Shown piece after piece: positions 25,254-34,095 of a stretch of DNA of 64,000 nt (position 1 is the stretch's first letter; every line of letters begins with the position of its first letter). A program made the position numbers and the translations under genes. Source of the DNA: CBDFKB01 sp965248715 (GTDB taxonomy: Bacteria; Pseudomonadota; Alphaproteobacteria; Rhizobiales; Rhizobiaceae); contig CBDFKB010000006.1 of assembly GCA_965248715.1 (NCBI GenBank), positions 62,001-126,000 of the forward strand, read 5' to 3'. The notes below the pieces were generated by a model. The model ran no database searches. It worked only from the letters and a program-made list of their open reading frames with translations, and had not been told where the DNA came from.

Positions 25254-27005
25254 TTATGGCGAAATGCCAAACAGTTCACGGCGTTTGGCGCGATAGTTTT
25301 CGGCCCGGAAATAGCCGCTGGTCCACCCGTCGCTGGCGCCAAGATGGATCGCCCGGCTGGCCCCGCCGCGCCTTCGCGTGGCATTTCGGTTAGCCACATT
25401 GCGGAAGAAGAAATGATTGAACAGCCGAAAGAATTCGGTGAGATAGACATCGGCCACATGAGTATCGCCGCGAATCAGCAGCATATTTTCGTCATTGCTC
25501 GACAGCGAGCCTGGCGAAAAATTCGCCGAACCGGAAAATACCTTTGGATCGTCGGTCAAGGGATCGATGCACATATATTTGGTGTGGACGTAGAAGATGT
25601 GGCCGCGGGTGCGAAAATGCTCTTCGCGTCTAAACCACTCATCAAGTGCCCAGCCCTCGATGCTCCGGCGATGGCCCTTGGTGCCGAGGGCCTCGCCCAT
25701 CACGATGCGGGTATCGCGATCGCGTGTTAACAACGCGGCGGTCTCGGCGCTGCGCGGCGGTTTTTCCATCAAGATAAACCGCAGATAGTCACGATCATTG
25801 TTAAAGTGCTCGGCGAGTTGGCGGGTGACCCCAAATGCTGATGTCAACAAAACCGTCTGCTCGGCCTCGTCAACCTTGCTGCCATACCAAGCCAGCATGT
25901 TGTCACCTTTGCGAGGCGAGAAAAATGCGCTTACCGAATTCTGCGGCAATTGGCCAACCGGGCGCGGCGTGTGCTGCATGTTGAATGTCTTTAGCGGCGC
26001 ACGAAGCGTGTCGTCAGCAATCATTTGCCAGAATTCTAGATATTTTCGGGCGATCTGTTCGTCGCGGATGATGTGGCCGACATTCGATTGGCCAAGAAAG
26101 CCAGACGCGGTGATGTTGGTCGATCCAGTCCACACCTCGATCGGCCGGTCGCGGTCCATCAAAATGATGAATTTGTTGTGGGGAATGGCGATATGACGGG
26201 TGCGATCATGAAATCTCAGCCGCTCCCTGCCGACAAATGGCGCGATCACCGCCTTGTTGCGCTTGCCTTGATCCGAGGCTGCAAGTTGGTCGTTCCTGGC
26301 TGCGCGATGTCCGGCTTCATAGCAAATTTGCACGTCGGCGCCGTTTTGCGCCGCCTTCGCCAATGCGTCTAATATCGGGGTGTAGGTTAATTCGTAAAAG
26401 TTACATCGCAGGGAAAACCGGTGATCCTTGGCCTGGCCGATGAACGCCAGTGCGCCTTCCAGAAGGCCGCGCGAAAGCCATTTCGTCTGTTCGTTGTCAG
26501 GATCGCTGAGTTGTGCGGTGCGTGCGGCCTGGTCTAGTTCCAAATCACCAAATCGGTCGGCGAACGCTTGGCTGACGATCGCGCCCCGGTTAAACAGGAT
26601 CGAATGCTTGCCACTGTCTTCGGCTTCAGTGCGGATCGATACATTCAGATCATTGCCAGGGACCAGATTGGCCGGATTGCCATTTGGCGGGAAGAACATT
26701 GGTCGAATGGTGTAGTGAAATTCGCGGTCAGGATCGGCTGTATAATGCCCCCACAGAAAGGTCTGGACCGGATGCTTGAAGGTGGAACGGCGTTCTCCAG
26801 GATGAGGATCGGGTACAACATCTTCAAAAAATTTAAAGCCGCGCAGCCAGCGGATTTCGCCTGGTTGGACGCTTTGCCTGGTGCCGATGGCAAATCCAGC
26901 AAAGCGCTCAAGCGCGGTTTCACGGCAGTTCATTGCCAGCAACACTGCCCTGGTGCCGGAAATAGCGTGAACCGAAAACCCGCTTTTTCTTGCCTCTGCG
27001 CGCAT
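25254..27005 (-). CDS. Phospholipase D-like domain protein
   Basis: A 583-residue protein with two PLD-type HKD repeats. The first, HNKFIILMDRDRPIEVWTGSTNITASG (about 275-301), is preceded by a long N-terminal region; the second is VHTKYMCIDPLTDDPKVFSGSANFS (about 480-504). The spacing His-x-Lys-x4-Asp is kept in both (HNKFIILMD, HTKYMCID). No signal peptide is apparent. Such proteins act as phospholipases, nucleases or phosphotransferases; the lack of a secretion signal favours a cytosolic phosphodiesterase. It is divergent from ettA across an AT-rich spacer. Confidence 0.78.
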   Translation of the reverse strand: MRAEARKSGFSVHAISGTRAVLLAMNCRETALERFAGFAIGTRQSVQPGEIRWLRGFKFFEDVVPDPHPGERRSTFKHPVQTFLWGHYTADPDREFHYTIRPMFFPPNGNPANLVPGNDLNVSIRTEAEDSGKHSILFNRGAIVSQAFADRFGDLELDQAARTAQLSDPDNEQTKWLSRGLLEGALAFIGQAKDHRFSLRCNFYELTYTPILDALAKAAQNGADVQICYEAGHRAARNDQLAASDQGKRNKAVIAPFVGRERLRFHDRTRHIAIPHNKFIILMDRDRPIEVWTGSTNITASGFLGQSNVGHIIRDEQIARKYLEFWQMIADDTLRAPLKTFNMQHTPRPVGQLPQNSVSAFFSPRKGDNMLAWYGSKVDEAEQTVLLTSAFGVTRQLAEHFNNDRDYLRFILMEKPPRSAETAALLTRDRDTRIVMGEALGTKGHRRSIEGWALDEWFRREEHFRTRGHIFYVHTKYMCIDPLTDDPKVFSGSANFSPGSLSSNDENMLLIRGDTHVADVYLTEFFRLFNHFFFRNVANRNATRRRGGASRAIHLGASDGWTSGYFRAENYRAKRRELFGISP

Positions 27006-27048
27006 GAAAGCCTCCCGATATCTATTTTTCCAACCATTTCTATGTTAT

Positions 27049-27062
27049 TGTAATATATTACA
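27049..27062. promoter_or_regulatory. 14-bp perfect palindrome in divergent promoter region
   Basis: tgtaatatattaca is symmetrical and lies in the 263-bp AT-rich spacer between the divergent PLD-like and ettA genes, 44 bases upstream of the PLD-like start. It could be a repressor operator; no regulator is assigned. The rest of the spacer has nothing recognisable. Confidence 0.3.
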
Positions 27063-27268
27063 GTACATATCCCGCAAGTGTATGTAAATAATAATTACTA
27101 CGCCAATATTCCAGTTTACTGCGAAAAGATGACCCCGCGCGGTGTTGGATTTTTGGCGGCGGCGCTGACATCAAACCAAAATCACGTGATTGGCATGGTT
27201 CCATTTGCTGCCCACCTGCTCTAAAAGGCGGCGCGGAATTCAACTGACAATAGGGCGATACACCATCC

Positions 27269-28924
27269 ATGGCACGGCAATTCATCTATTTCATGCAAGG
27301 GCTTTCCAAGACCTATCAGGGCGGCAAGAAGGTGCTCGACAATGTGCACCTGTCATTTTACCCGGACGCCAAGATCGGTGTGCTGGGACCGAACGGCGCC
27401 GGCAAGTCGACCTTGTTGAAAATCATGGCCGGGCTGGAAGGCGAATATACCGGCGAGGCGTGGGCGGCCGAGGGCGCCAAGGTCGGTTATCTGTCCCAGG
27501 AACCGAAATTAAACGAGGCGCTGAGCGTCAAAGATAATGTCATGCTCGGGGTGGCGCAAAAACAGGCGGTGCTGGAGCGCTACAACGAACTGATGATGAA
27601 CTACTCCGACGAGACCGCGGCCGAAGCGTCTGAGTTGCAGGATCGAATTGACGCCGAGGATTTATGGGATCTGGATTCCAAGATAGAAATGGCGATGGAG
27701 GCGCTCCGGTGCCCACCCGGCGAGGCCGAGGTCGGGCAGCTTTCCGGCGGCGAGCGGCGGCGGGTAGCGCTTTGCCAGTTGCTGTTGTCGGAACCGGATC
27801 TGTTATTGCTCGACGAGCCGACCAACCATCTCGACGCCGAGACCGTGGCCTGGCTGGAAAAACATTTGCGCGAGTTCAAAGGTGCGGTGCTGATTGTCAC
27901 CCACGATCGCTATTTTCTCGACAATGTTACCGGCTGGATCCTCGAACTCGACCGGGGGCGCGGCATTCCTTACGAGGGCAATTATTCCGCTTACCTTGGC
28001 CAAAAGGCCAAGCGCTTGCACCAAGAAGGGCGCGAGGATGCAGCCCGCCAGCGCGCGCTTTCGCGTGAGCGCGAATGGATTGCCGCCAGCCCGCGCGCGC
28101 GCCAGGCAAAATCAAAGGCGCGCATCAAGGCCTATGACGAGTTGCTGAAAACCAATGAGGCGCGCAAACCCGGTGAAGCCCAGATTATTGTACCGCCCGG
28201 CCGCCGCCTCGGCCAAACCGTGATTGATGCCGAAGGACTTTGCAAAGGGTTTGGCGACCGGCTGTTGATCGACAACCTGTCGTTCAAATTGCCCGCCGGC
28301 GGCATTGTCGGTGTCATTGGACCAAACGGCGCCGGCAAGACCACCTTGTTTCGCATGATTACCGGCCAGGAACAGCCCGACAGCGGGGAAATTCAGCTCG
28401 GTGACACGGTTGATCTTGGCTATGTGGACCAAAGCCGTGACACTCTGGACGGCGCCAAGACGGTTTGGCAGGAGATTTCTGGCGGCAGCGATGTCATCAA
28501 ACTTGGCAAGCACGAGATGAATTCGCGCGCCTATGTCGGCGCGTTCAATTTTCGCAAGGGCGACCAGCAGCAAAAGGTCGGCACCCTTTCCGGTGGCCAG
28601 CGCAACCGGGTGCACCTGGCCAAGATGCTGAAATCCGGTGCCAATGTATTGCTGCTCGATGAACCGACCAATGACCTAGATACCGAGACCCTTGGCGCGC
28701 TCGAAGACGCGCTGGAGGAATTCGCCGGTTGCGTGGTGATCATCAGCCATGACCGGATGTTTCTAGACCGGCTCGCGACCCACATTTTGGCGTTCGAGGG
28801 TGACAGCCATGTGGAATGGTTCGAGGGCAATTTCGAAGATTACGAGGAAGATAAAAAGCGCCGCCTTGGCGCCAACGCAGTGCTGCCGAAACGGATCCAG
28901 TATAAGCCGTTTACCCGAAGATAG
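27269..28924 (+). CDS. ettA: Energy-dependent translational throttle protein EttA (ABC-F)
   Basis: A 551-residue ABC-F ATPase with two nucleotide-binding domains and no membrane part. The Walker A motifs are GPNGAGKST (about 38-46) and GPNGAGKTT (about 350-358); signature LSGGERRR and LSGGQRNR; Walker B LLLLDEPTNHLD and VLLLDEPTNDLD. The P-site interaction linker region lies about 240-310. EttA binds the ribosomal E site and gates the first elongation step according to ATP/ADP. The last 114 bp, including the stop, are repeated at 30437-30550 on the far side of the restriction-modification genes. Confidence 0.95.
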   Translation: MARQFIYFMQGLSKTYQGGKKVLDNVHLSFYPDAKIGVLGPNGAGKSTLLKIMAGLEGEYTGEAWAAEGAKVGYLSQEPKLNEALSVKDNVMLGVAQKQAVLERYNELMMNYSDETAAEASELQDRIDAEDLWDLDSKIEMAMEALRCPPGEAEVGQLSGGERRRVALCQLLLSEPDLLLLDEPTNHLDAETVAWLEKHLREFKGAVLIVTHDRYFLDNVTGWILELDRGRGIPYEGNYSAYLGQKAKRLHQEGREDAARQRALSREREWIAASPRARQAKSKARIKAYDELLKTNEARKPGEAQIIVPPGRRLGQTVIDAEGLCKGFGDRLLIDNLSFKLPAGGIVGVIGPNGAGKTTLFRMITGQEQPDSGEIQLGDTVDLGYVDQSRDTLDGAKTVWQEISGGSDVIKLGKHEMNSRAYVGAFNFRKGDQQQKVGTLSGGQRNRVHLAKMLKSGANVLLLDEPTNDLDTETLGALEDALEEFAGCVVIISHDRMFLDRLATHILAFEGDSHVEWFEGNFEDYEEDKKRRLGANAVLPKRIQYKPFTRR

Positions 28925-28934
28925 TAGGGAACAA
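28821..28934 (+). repeat. Left copy of 114-bp direct repeat (ettA 3' end)
   Basis: Matches 30437-30550 without gaps, with 14 differences in 114 positions (88% identity by eye). Most differences in the coding part are synonymous or conservative, as between orthologous ettA genes, so the second copy probably came with a donor chromosome segment rather than from duplication in place. Confidence 0.85.
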
Positions 28935-29707
28935 TGTTCAAAAAATTACAAGATTGCGGTTTTGATGTTCTTTCGCTCCATCATGCGGAAGCAATTGTAA
29001 AAATTGATTTTCCTGAAGCGCTTATTGAACTTGAAACCGTACTCCAAAACCTCGAATTGCCCATAGTAGAGATTGTCAGCGGCGGCGGAGGTGAATCAAA
29101 GCTAACCCAGCGATTGAGACGCAATCTTGTTGAACATGGATGGCAGAAACGAAACATAGAGGTGCATAAGACCGTTCGCTGGGGCGCTGACCAACCAGAG
29201 ATAGCCGTTGCGGCAATTTCCCACGAAATTGATCATGTTAATGCATTCGGCCCAAATGCGAATGTTTTTGCTCTGGAAATTGAGTGGAACAATAAGGACC
29301 CGTTTTTTGACCGCGATCTGGAAAACTTCAAACGATTGCACGCGGAAGGTGCAATTTCGGTCGGCGGCATAATTACCCGTGGCGAATCGCTTCATGCCAA
29401 TATGCGATCCCTAGTTGCACGGTTCGCCGACGACAACGAAATAGAAGACTTTGTTACCTTGGGCCAATTTGGGTACTCACCTACCGGTCGGCAAAGAAGC
29501 AATATTTTCTCACGTGCGGAAAAACTCGGTGATTTTAGGCAAGCATGGGTTGAGTGGTTTGTTTCTGACAAGTTTGGCGAAGCAACCACACATTGGCAGA
29601 AATTGCATGACCGCGTTCTACGCGGAGTAGGAAACCCATGCCCGCTTGTCCTAATAGGAATTCCAGACAGCGTTGTCAGTTTCGACTATTCGGTGGCCGA
29701 ATTATAG
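28934..29707 (+). CDS. BglII/BstYI-family type II restriction endonuclease
   Basis: A 257-residue protein resembling the Endonuc-BglII family. The conserved core FALEIEWNNKDPFFDRDLENF (about 112-132) holds the acidic/Lys-type catalytic residues, followed by GAISVGGIITRG (about 138-149). Members cut within GATC-containing sites (AGATCT, RGATCY); this enzyme's exact site is not deducible. The ribosome-binding site (GTAGGGA) lies in the ettA 3' end, 9 bases after its stop. Its 3' end overlaps the convergent methyltransferase gene by 22 bp. Base composition is more AT-rich than its neighbours, consistent with transfer. Confidence 0.82.
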   Translation: MFKKLQDCGFDVLSLHHAEAIVKIDFPEALIELETVLQNLELPIVEIVSGGGGESKLTQRLRRNLVEHGWQKRNIEVHKTVRWGADQPEIAVAAISHEIDHVNAFGPNANVFALEIEWNNKDPFFDRDLENFKRLHAEGAISVGGIITRGESLHANMRSLVARFADDNEIEDFVTLGQFGYSPTGRQRSNIFSRAEKLGDFRQAWVEWFVSDKFGEATTHWQKLHDRVLRGVGNPCPLVLIGIPDSVVSFDYSVAEL

Positions 29708-30321
29708 GCGTAGGTATTCCAATTTGGACGGTAGTTTTCGTCGGCTTCATCGCCCCAATAGGTCCAACCGGGTCTGGTGCCGCGTGCGAACAATTCGAGG
29801 TAAGGCCCGGGAGAACAATCTTCGATCAGATCATACTGTTCGTCTGGTTTGCGAGAATGCTCGCGCTTGCGCGACTGAATCATGTTGACCTGGCTTCGAC
29901 CGGGCGCAAGCGTGCGAGCATTTTTACCCCGGACACCAAACAGTAGAATTTCAGTCACATTTCGAAAATAAAATCCAACTCCACGTCCATCTGAGCCACC
30001 ATCCTTGCGGATCTTGTGCCAGACGATATTCGATTTATACTCGAATCCCCATGCCTTAATGACTTTCAGCCCTTCAGGGAGCAAAGCATTGGGTACCCAC
30101 AAATAAAGGTGCGACGGGTTTGCAACCAGCGCATTTACTGGCAACTCGCAAATTTCTTCGGTGCTCAACGTTTGATAACGAGACAATCGTTTGTGCTCGG
30201 GAGCAATCTTTCCTGTCCTATTGGTAAATCTCCAAGGTGGATCGGCTAATATAGTATGAAACGCTTCATCACCGGCGGCGTCAAGAAGCTCGAATGCTGT
30301 ATCGAACATCTCGGTAACCAT
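29686..30321 (-). CDS. MT-A70-family adenine-N6 DNA methyltransferase
   Basis: A 211-residue methyltransferase. The catalytic motif DPPW is near residue 29 (TILADPPWRF); downstream VANPSHLYLWVPNALL and RNVTEILLFGVRGK are standard MT-A70 segments, and ELFARGTRPGWTYWGDE forms the C-terminal SAM-site part. It probably protects the site cut by the neighbouring endonuclease by m6A modification. ATG at 30321 (MVTEMFDTAF) is chosen because GGAG sits 6 bases upstream; an in-frame TTG at 30351 is the alternative. Confidence 0.82.
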   Translation of the reverse strand: MVTEMFDTAFELLDAAGDEAFHTILADPPWRFTNRTGKIAPEHKRLSRYQTLSTEEICELPVNALVANPSHLYLWVPNALLPEGLKVIKAWGFEYKSNIVWHKIRKDGGSDGRGVGFYFRNVTEILLFGVRGKNARTLAPGRSQVNMIQSRKREHSRKPDEQYDLIEDCSPGPYLELFARGTRPGWTYWGDEADENYRPNWNTYAYNSATE

Positions 30322-30436
30322 TTCATTCTCCGTATCAGCCGCAAGGAACAAAAACAGAACAAATATCGATTGTCAATTGCCTAATCCACGCGGGATTGAG
30401 ATATTCATCACCTCTTATTGCTGATTCGTAAATGCC

Positions 30437-30550
30437 TCGAGGGCAATTTCGAAGACTATAAGGAAGATAAAAAGCGTCGCCTTGGTGCCGACGCGGTGCT
30501 GCCAAAACCGATCCGGTATAAGCCGTTTACGAGAAGATAGTGGGGAACAC
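30437..30550 (+). repeat. Right copy of 114-bp direct repeat (ettA 3' fragment)
   Basis: Encodes the last 34 codons of an EttA homologue (EGNFEDYKEDKKRRLGADAV...PFTRR, then stop) with no upstream part. Together with 28821-28934 it brackets the restriction-modification cassette. It runs into the 3' end of the secreted hypothetical gene on the opposite strand. Confidence 0.85.
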
Positions 30551-31357
30551 GAGGTCCAGGATACTGTTCACGATAAATCTCACATAGTCTAGCCAGCCCA
30601 GCTCGGTCTCAGGAATTGGTTCCGGCTTTGGCAGCAATTGCGGACAAGGCTCGGTGGTTGCCAGCACCGCGCGGTAATCGCCGCGTTCGAACGCATCATC
30701 GACAAAGCGGCGGCGCTCGGGCGATAACGCTTGGCCCATGTCAGGCGGAAAATGCTGGGCCAGTAATTCTCGCCAACTATCTTGCGGTGGCACTAGGCGA
30801 TTGAGAACCTGCTGAAGATAGTAGCGGACGTCTGGATTAAGCGCGACGACGGATTCCTCGCTTCCAAGAATCAGTGCCTTATGGGCAGCCTGGTAGATTC
30901 CGATCGAGGCATATTCGGTCAACTCATGCGCCGCCTCGGCGATGCGAAGCTCGTTTTTGTCCAGGTTTGGCGCAATGATCCCGCAATGCAAAACCCGATC
31001 GTACTTTTTACTGAACATGCCTGACATGACGATGCGGAACAGCTTCTCAAAAAAGCAGAAACCGAGTATCCCGCTATCGCCATTGTTATGAATGATGCTG
31101 CTGCGGCGCCATCGCGCGCGCATTCCCGGTTCGTTCATGATCGGGCGAAATTTTGGATGTAGGGTTGCGTAGGCCTCGTACGTCGCGTCCAACCATTGTG
31201 GGCAGCGGCCATCATTTGTTGGCCTGAACTGGTCGTATGTTGGCTGGCGCGGGCCGGAAAAATCCCATATCGGCGGTGCGGTTTCCTGTGCCGTAACCGC
31301 GCCTGCCACCTGCATGCAAGATGCAAATACGATGAATAAAATTGCGAATTTCCCCAT
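30527..31357 (-). CDS. Secreted hypothetical protein
   Basis: A 276-residue protein with a signal peptide (hydrophobic 4-20, cleavage likely after AVTAQ or VAGAV). The mature part has paired Cys residues (CPQWLD, FCFFEK, LHCG, EPCPQLLPKPEP) but no domain I recognise. The DNA for its last few residues (VFPTIFS, stop) falls inside the duplicated ettA fragment, so the C-terminus was rewritten by the rearrangement and the original tail is probably lost. Function unknown. Confidence 0.6.
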   Translation of the reverse strand: MGKFAILFIVFASCMQVAGAVTAQETAPPIWDFSGPRQPTYDQFRPTNDGRCPQWLDATYEAYATLHPKFRPIMNEPGMRARWRRSSIIHNNGDSGILGFCFFEKLFRIVMSGMFSKKYDRVLHCGIIAPNLDKNELRIAEAAHELTEYASIGIYQAAHKALILGSEESVVALNPDVRYYLQQVLNRLVPPQDSWRELLAQHFPPDMGQALSPERRRFVDDAFERGDYRAVLATTEPCPQLLPKPEPIPETELGWLDYVRFIVNSILDLVFPTIFS

Positions 31358-31876
31358 AACATTCCACAGATTGAAAATAACTTATTCACATCATGTAGAA
31401 CTGGCTCATTTTGTCTAGCCGTTTTGTAAGAAAGGCTAGAAGCAATGGGCGAGCATCCAAAATGCGAATTTTATAGAGATCTGTACCAACATCAGAAAAA
31501 TTCATAAAATAGTTATAGGGTAAAATTAAATACTATTAATACCAAAATAAGAAATAGTAGTACAAAAATTTCCGATATTAAAAGACAGATAAATATTACT
31601 AATCATGATATTAATGACTTAATAGCAACAAGCCGGTTAAATAAAATCACAATTGTTGCAACTGCGATATTAATAAGACAGGCGAAAATTCGACTCGCGC
31701 GTCTTGAAGGCAATCTTACAGAAGAGCAATCAAAATTAGCTGGACGGTTCTATTAACCGGAGAATTAGCGATGACGGCTTGATTTACTGGTTTTTGGAAT
31801 TATCGTTTCCCTACGGGGCAAAGGAGTTTGCCCAAACCCTGTCGGTTTGAGCCATTTTGGTAGATTTTGGACACAC
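31358..31876. other. AT-rich intergenic region with remnant sequence
   Basis: About 500 bp of notably AT-rich DNA. A frame from about 31509 to 31755 reads through to ...ARLEGNLTEEQSKLAGRFY but lacks an ATG, GTG or TTG start of credible position, so it looks like a remnant. Positions 31738-31770 match 35087-35119 with three mismatches. A small hairpin gggcaaaggagtttgccc is near 31816. No functional gene was identified. Confidence 0.5.
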
Positions 31877-32944
31877 TTATGCTGCGTTCAGTCTTTCGTG
31901 ATAGATCAGGCGACGCATGTTATAGGCGATATTGATCATGCCGATTTTGACTTTCGCACGAGCTATACCGATGGTTCTGACAAACAGGCCCATGCGGGTT
32001 TTCTGATCGCCAAACACATGCTCGACTTTGGAACGAACGCTTGAGCGTTTTGCATTGGCTATTCTTGTCCGCTGTGGCATGGGGCGACCCTTTGGTTTCT
32101 TTTGGTGGATGCGGGATTTGAACCCATTGTTTACCAGCCATGTTTCATTCTTCTTTGAGCGATAAGCACTGTCAGCCCACACATCTGATGCCGTATTATC
32201 TTTGCTGAGAACATCACGCAAATACCGGCCGTCATAAGCAGAGGCCCCGGTGACTTCAAAGCCACGGATAAAACCAAAGCGCCGATCTGTGGCGATGTGA
32301 TTTTTAAAACCAAATGCGGGAATGGCAATATCCACATGCCCGGCCTTCTTGCTGCCATCGGCGGCAGTTTTGGCCCTGGAATATTTGATCGACCAGCGCG
32401 CATCGGTGTCTTTGTGACGTGCCTTGTGGGAGTTGCCCCAAATCTCGTCAGCACTTTTGCCTTCTTTGATCTGAGCCTTCTCTTCATCCTTCAATCGCTG
32501 TTTGGGAGCAGGTACAATTGTGGCATCCGCGATCTGGCCACCCATTGCCAAATAGCCCTTTTCAGTAATCATCGCGTCACATTTTTGGAACAAGGTATCA
32601 ATCGCATCGGCCCGGGTCAGAAGATCGCGGTAGAGCCATATGGTGCGTGCGTCCGGCATCCGCTGGCCAGGTTCAAACCCCAAAAACCGCATGAACGACA
32701 GCCGATCATTGATCAGGAATTCAAGACGCTCATCAGACAAATCATTCATCGCCTGTATGACCAGTATTTTGAACATCGTGACAACGTCATAGGGTGGACG
32801 ACCATCACTGCGATGCAAAGCCATGATCAAATCCGGTCGAAAGACCTCAAAGTCAACGACCGTATCCAAAGTTTCCAGTTGATCACCCAAATCACTCAGG
32901 CGTTTCAGTTGATTGTCTATTCCAAATAAATTCTTTTGAGCCAT
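31877..32944 (-). CDS. IS5-family transposase
   Basis: A 355-residue transposase with an N-terminal DUF772-type domain (about 15-120: GRPPYDVVTMFKILVIQAMNDLSDERLEF) and a DDE_Tnp_1 catalytic domain. Catalytic acids are suggested at GQIADATIV, SDVWADSAYRSKKNE, and the final Glu in VRSKVEHVFGDQKTRMGL. The single complete frame suggests an intact element. Terminal inverted repeats could not be fixed from inspection, so only the gene is given. Confidence 0.88.
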   Translation of the reverse strand: MAQKNLFGIDNQLKRLSDLGDQLETLDTVVDFEVFRPDLIMALHRSDGRPPYDVVTMFKILVIQAMNDLSDERLEFLINDRLSFMRFLGFEPGQRMPDARTIWLYRDLLTRADAIDTLFQKCDAMITEKGYLAMGGQIADATIVPAPKQRLKDEEKAQIKEGKSADEIWGNSHKARHKDTDARWSIKYSRAKTAADGSKKAGHVDIAIPAFGFKNHIATDRRFGFIRGFEVTGASAYDGRYLRDVLSKDNTASDVWADSAYRSKKNETWLVNNGFKSRIHQKKPKGRPMPQRTRIANAKRSSVRSKVEHVFGDQKTRMGLFVRTIGIARAKVKIGMINIAYNMRRLIYHERLNAA

Positions 32945-32997
32945 ACGCCCAGTGAATCATAGAACAGGTGATTTGCATAGGTACTTAGAAGGGTCCA

Positions 32998-33145
32998 GCT
33001 GGACACCCGCAAAAACCTTAGCGGTCGTTCTGATGGTTGTCTGACAAAGAGAACATTCCAGAAACAAGCAATGAACAAACAGGAATCAAACGTATCTCCA
33101 CATCCGGCTAAATATTTGGACTGGAGGTTTTTGCGGGTGTCCAGC
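32998..33145. repeat. 148-bp unit with perfect 21-bp inverted ends
   Basis: Ends 32998-33018 (gctggacacccgcaaaaacc plus t) and 33125-33145 are exact complements. The 106-bp interior has no gene. It lies between the IS5-type transposase and ogt; it may be a non-autonomous element or part of a neighbouring insertion. Confidence 0.65.
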
Positions 33146-33232
33146 TTCGGCAGAAAACGAATATTGCTCTACCCTGACGGGAGCCAATAACCACCCCTTC
33201 CCCTCCATCCATGTTCATGCTATGTTCCTCGC

Positions 33233-33775
33233 ATGAGTGATTCGCAATTGATCTATTGCTGGTGTGACAGTCCGGTTGGGCGGTTGTTGCTGGTCGCCGA
33301 CGCGCGGCGGTTGCGGATATTGAGTTTCGCCTCCGGGTGCGGCCGGGTAACCCCTGAGCCAAACTGGCGGCACGATGCGGAGCGCTGCTCGCCGATACTC
33401 AACAATGCGGCACGCCAGTTGGACGAATATTTCGCCGGCGCGCGGACCGAGTTCGAATTGCCGCTGGCGATGGACGGCTCACACTTTCAACAGGCGGTGT
33501 GGCGCGCGCTCACTGACATTCCGTTCGGCGAAACCAAATCCTACGGCGCGGTGGCTGAGGCGATCGGCGAAACCGTCGTGGCCAGCCGCGCGGTTGGTGT
33601 TGCCAATGCGCAAAACCCGATCGCCATCATTGTGCCCTGCCACCGGGTAAACGGTGCTGACGGCTCGCTCACCGGTTTTGGCGGCGGGCTTGAAAGGAAG
33701 GAAATTCTGCTTGCCCACGAGCGCCGGGTGCGACCCCTGCCCGGCCAGCAATTGGGCCTGTTCGAGGCGGTATAA
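33233..33775 (+). CDS. ogt: Methylated-DNA-[protein]-cysteine S-methyltransferase
   Basis: A 180-residue DNA repair protein. The active-site motif IIVPCHRVNGADGSLTGFGGG (about 132-152) contains the methyl-accepting Cys in PCHR; the helix-turn-helix segment FGETKSYGAVAEAIG (about 98-112) carries the Arg/Tyr finger region. It removes O6-alkyl groups from guanine in a suicidal transfer. The N-terminal RNase H-like domain (1-85) is intact. It stands alone between accessory sequences. Bases 33776-34095 that follow contain no recognisable feature. Confidence 0.92.
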   Translation: MSDSQLIYCWCDSPVGRLLLVADARRLRILSFASGCGRVTPEPNWRHDAERCSPILNNAARQLDEYFAGARTEFELPLAMDGSHFQQAVWRALTDIPFGETKSYGAVAEAIGETVVASRAVGVANAQNPIAIIVPCHRVNGADGSLTGFGGGLERKEILLAHERRVRPLPGQQLGLFEAV

Positions 33776-34095
33776 CCGTTACACCGGAAAGCGCCGGGCC
33801 GGATTTGCCAGACTTCTCCTGGTCCATTGTGAGGCCAAGCCCAGTCGCAAATTCAGTGTATGCCGGCATCGAAAAACCTTAAGGAAACCCCAAAGCGCTA
33901 ACCCCAAATGACCGTTAGCGGGGAGCATCCAACGAATGGGTCGCCTGTGAAGCGGACGTTTCAAACGTTACATCTGGCAAAACGATTAGACGAATATTGG
34001 CTCACTTCGAACCGTCCTTTCTCCCATCAAAGTCCGGGCCGGAGGAAATATTCGGGGGTGCGATTGTTAGTCAAACAAACTCAATCATTTTGTTG

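Noticed and set aside
28934..30321. Integrase-driven genomic island
   Set aside because: No integrase or tRNA att site; the flanking 114-bp ettA copies are diverged and fit homologous recombination better.
31509..31755. AT-rich frame ending ARLEGNLTEEQSKLAGRFY
   Set aside because: No credible start codon or ribosome-binding site, surrounded by rearranged DNA; treated as a remnant.
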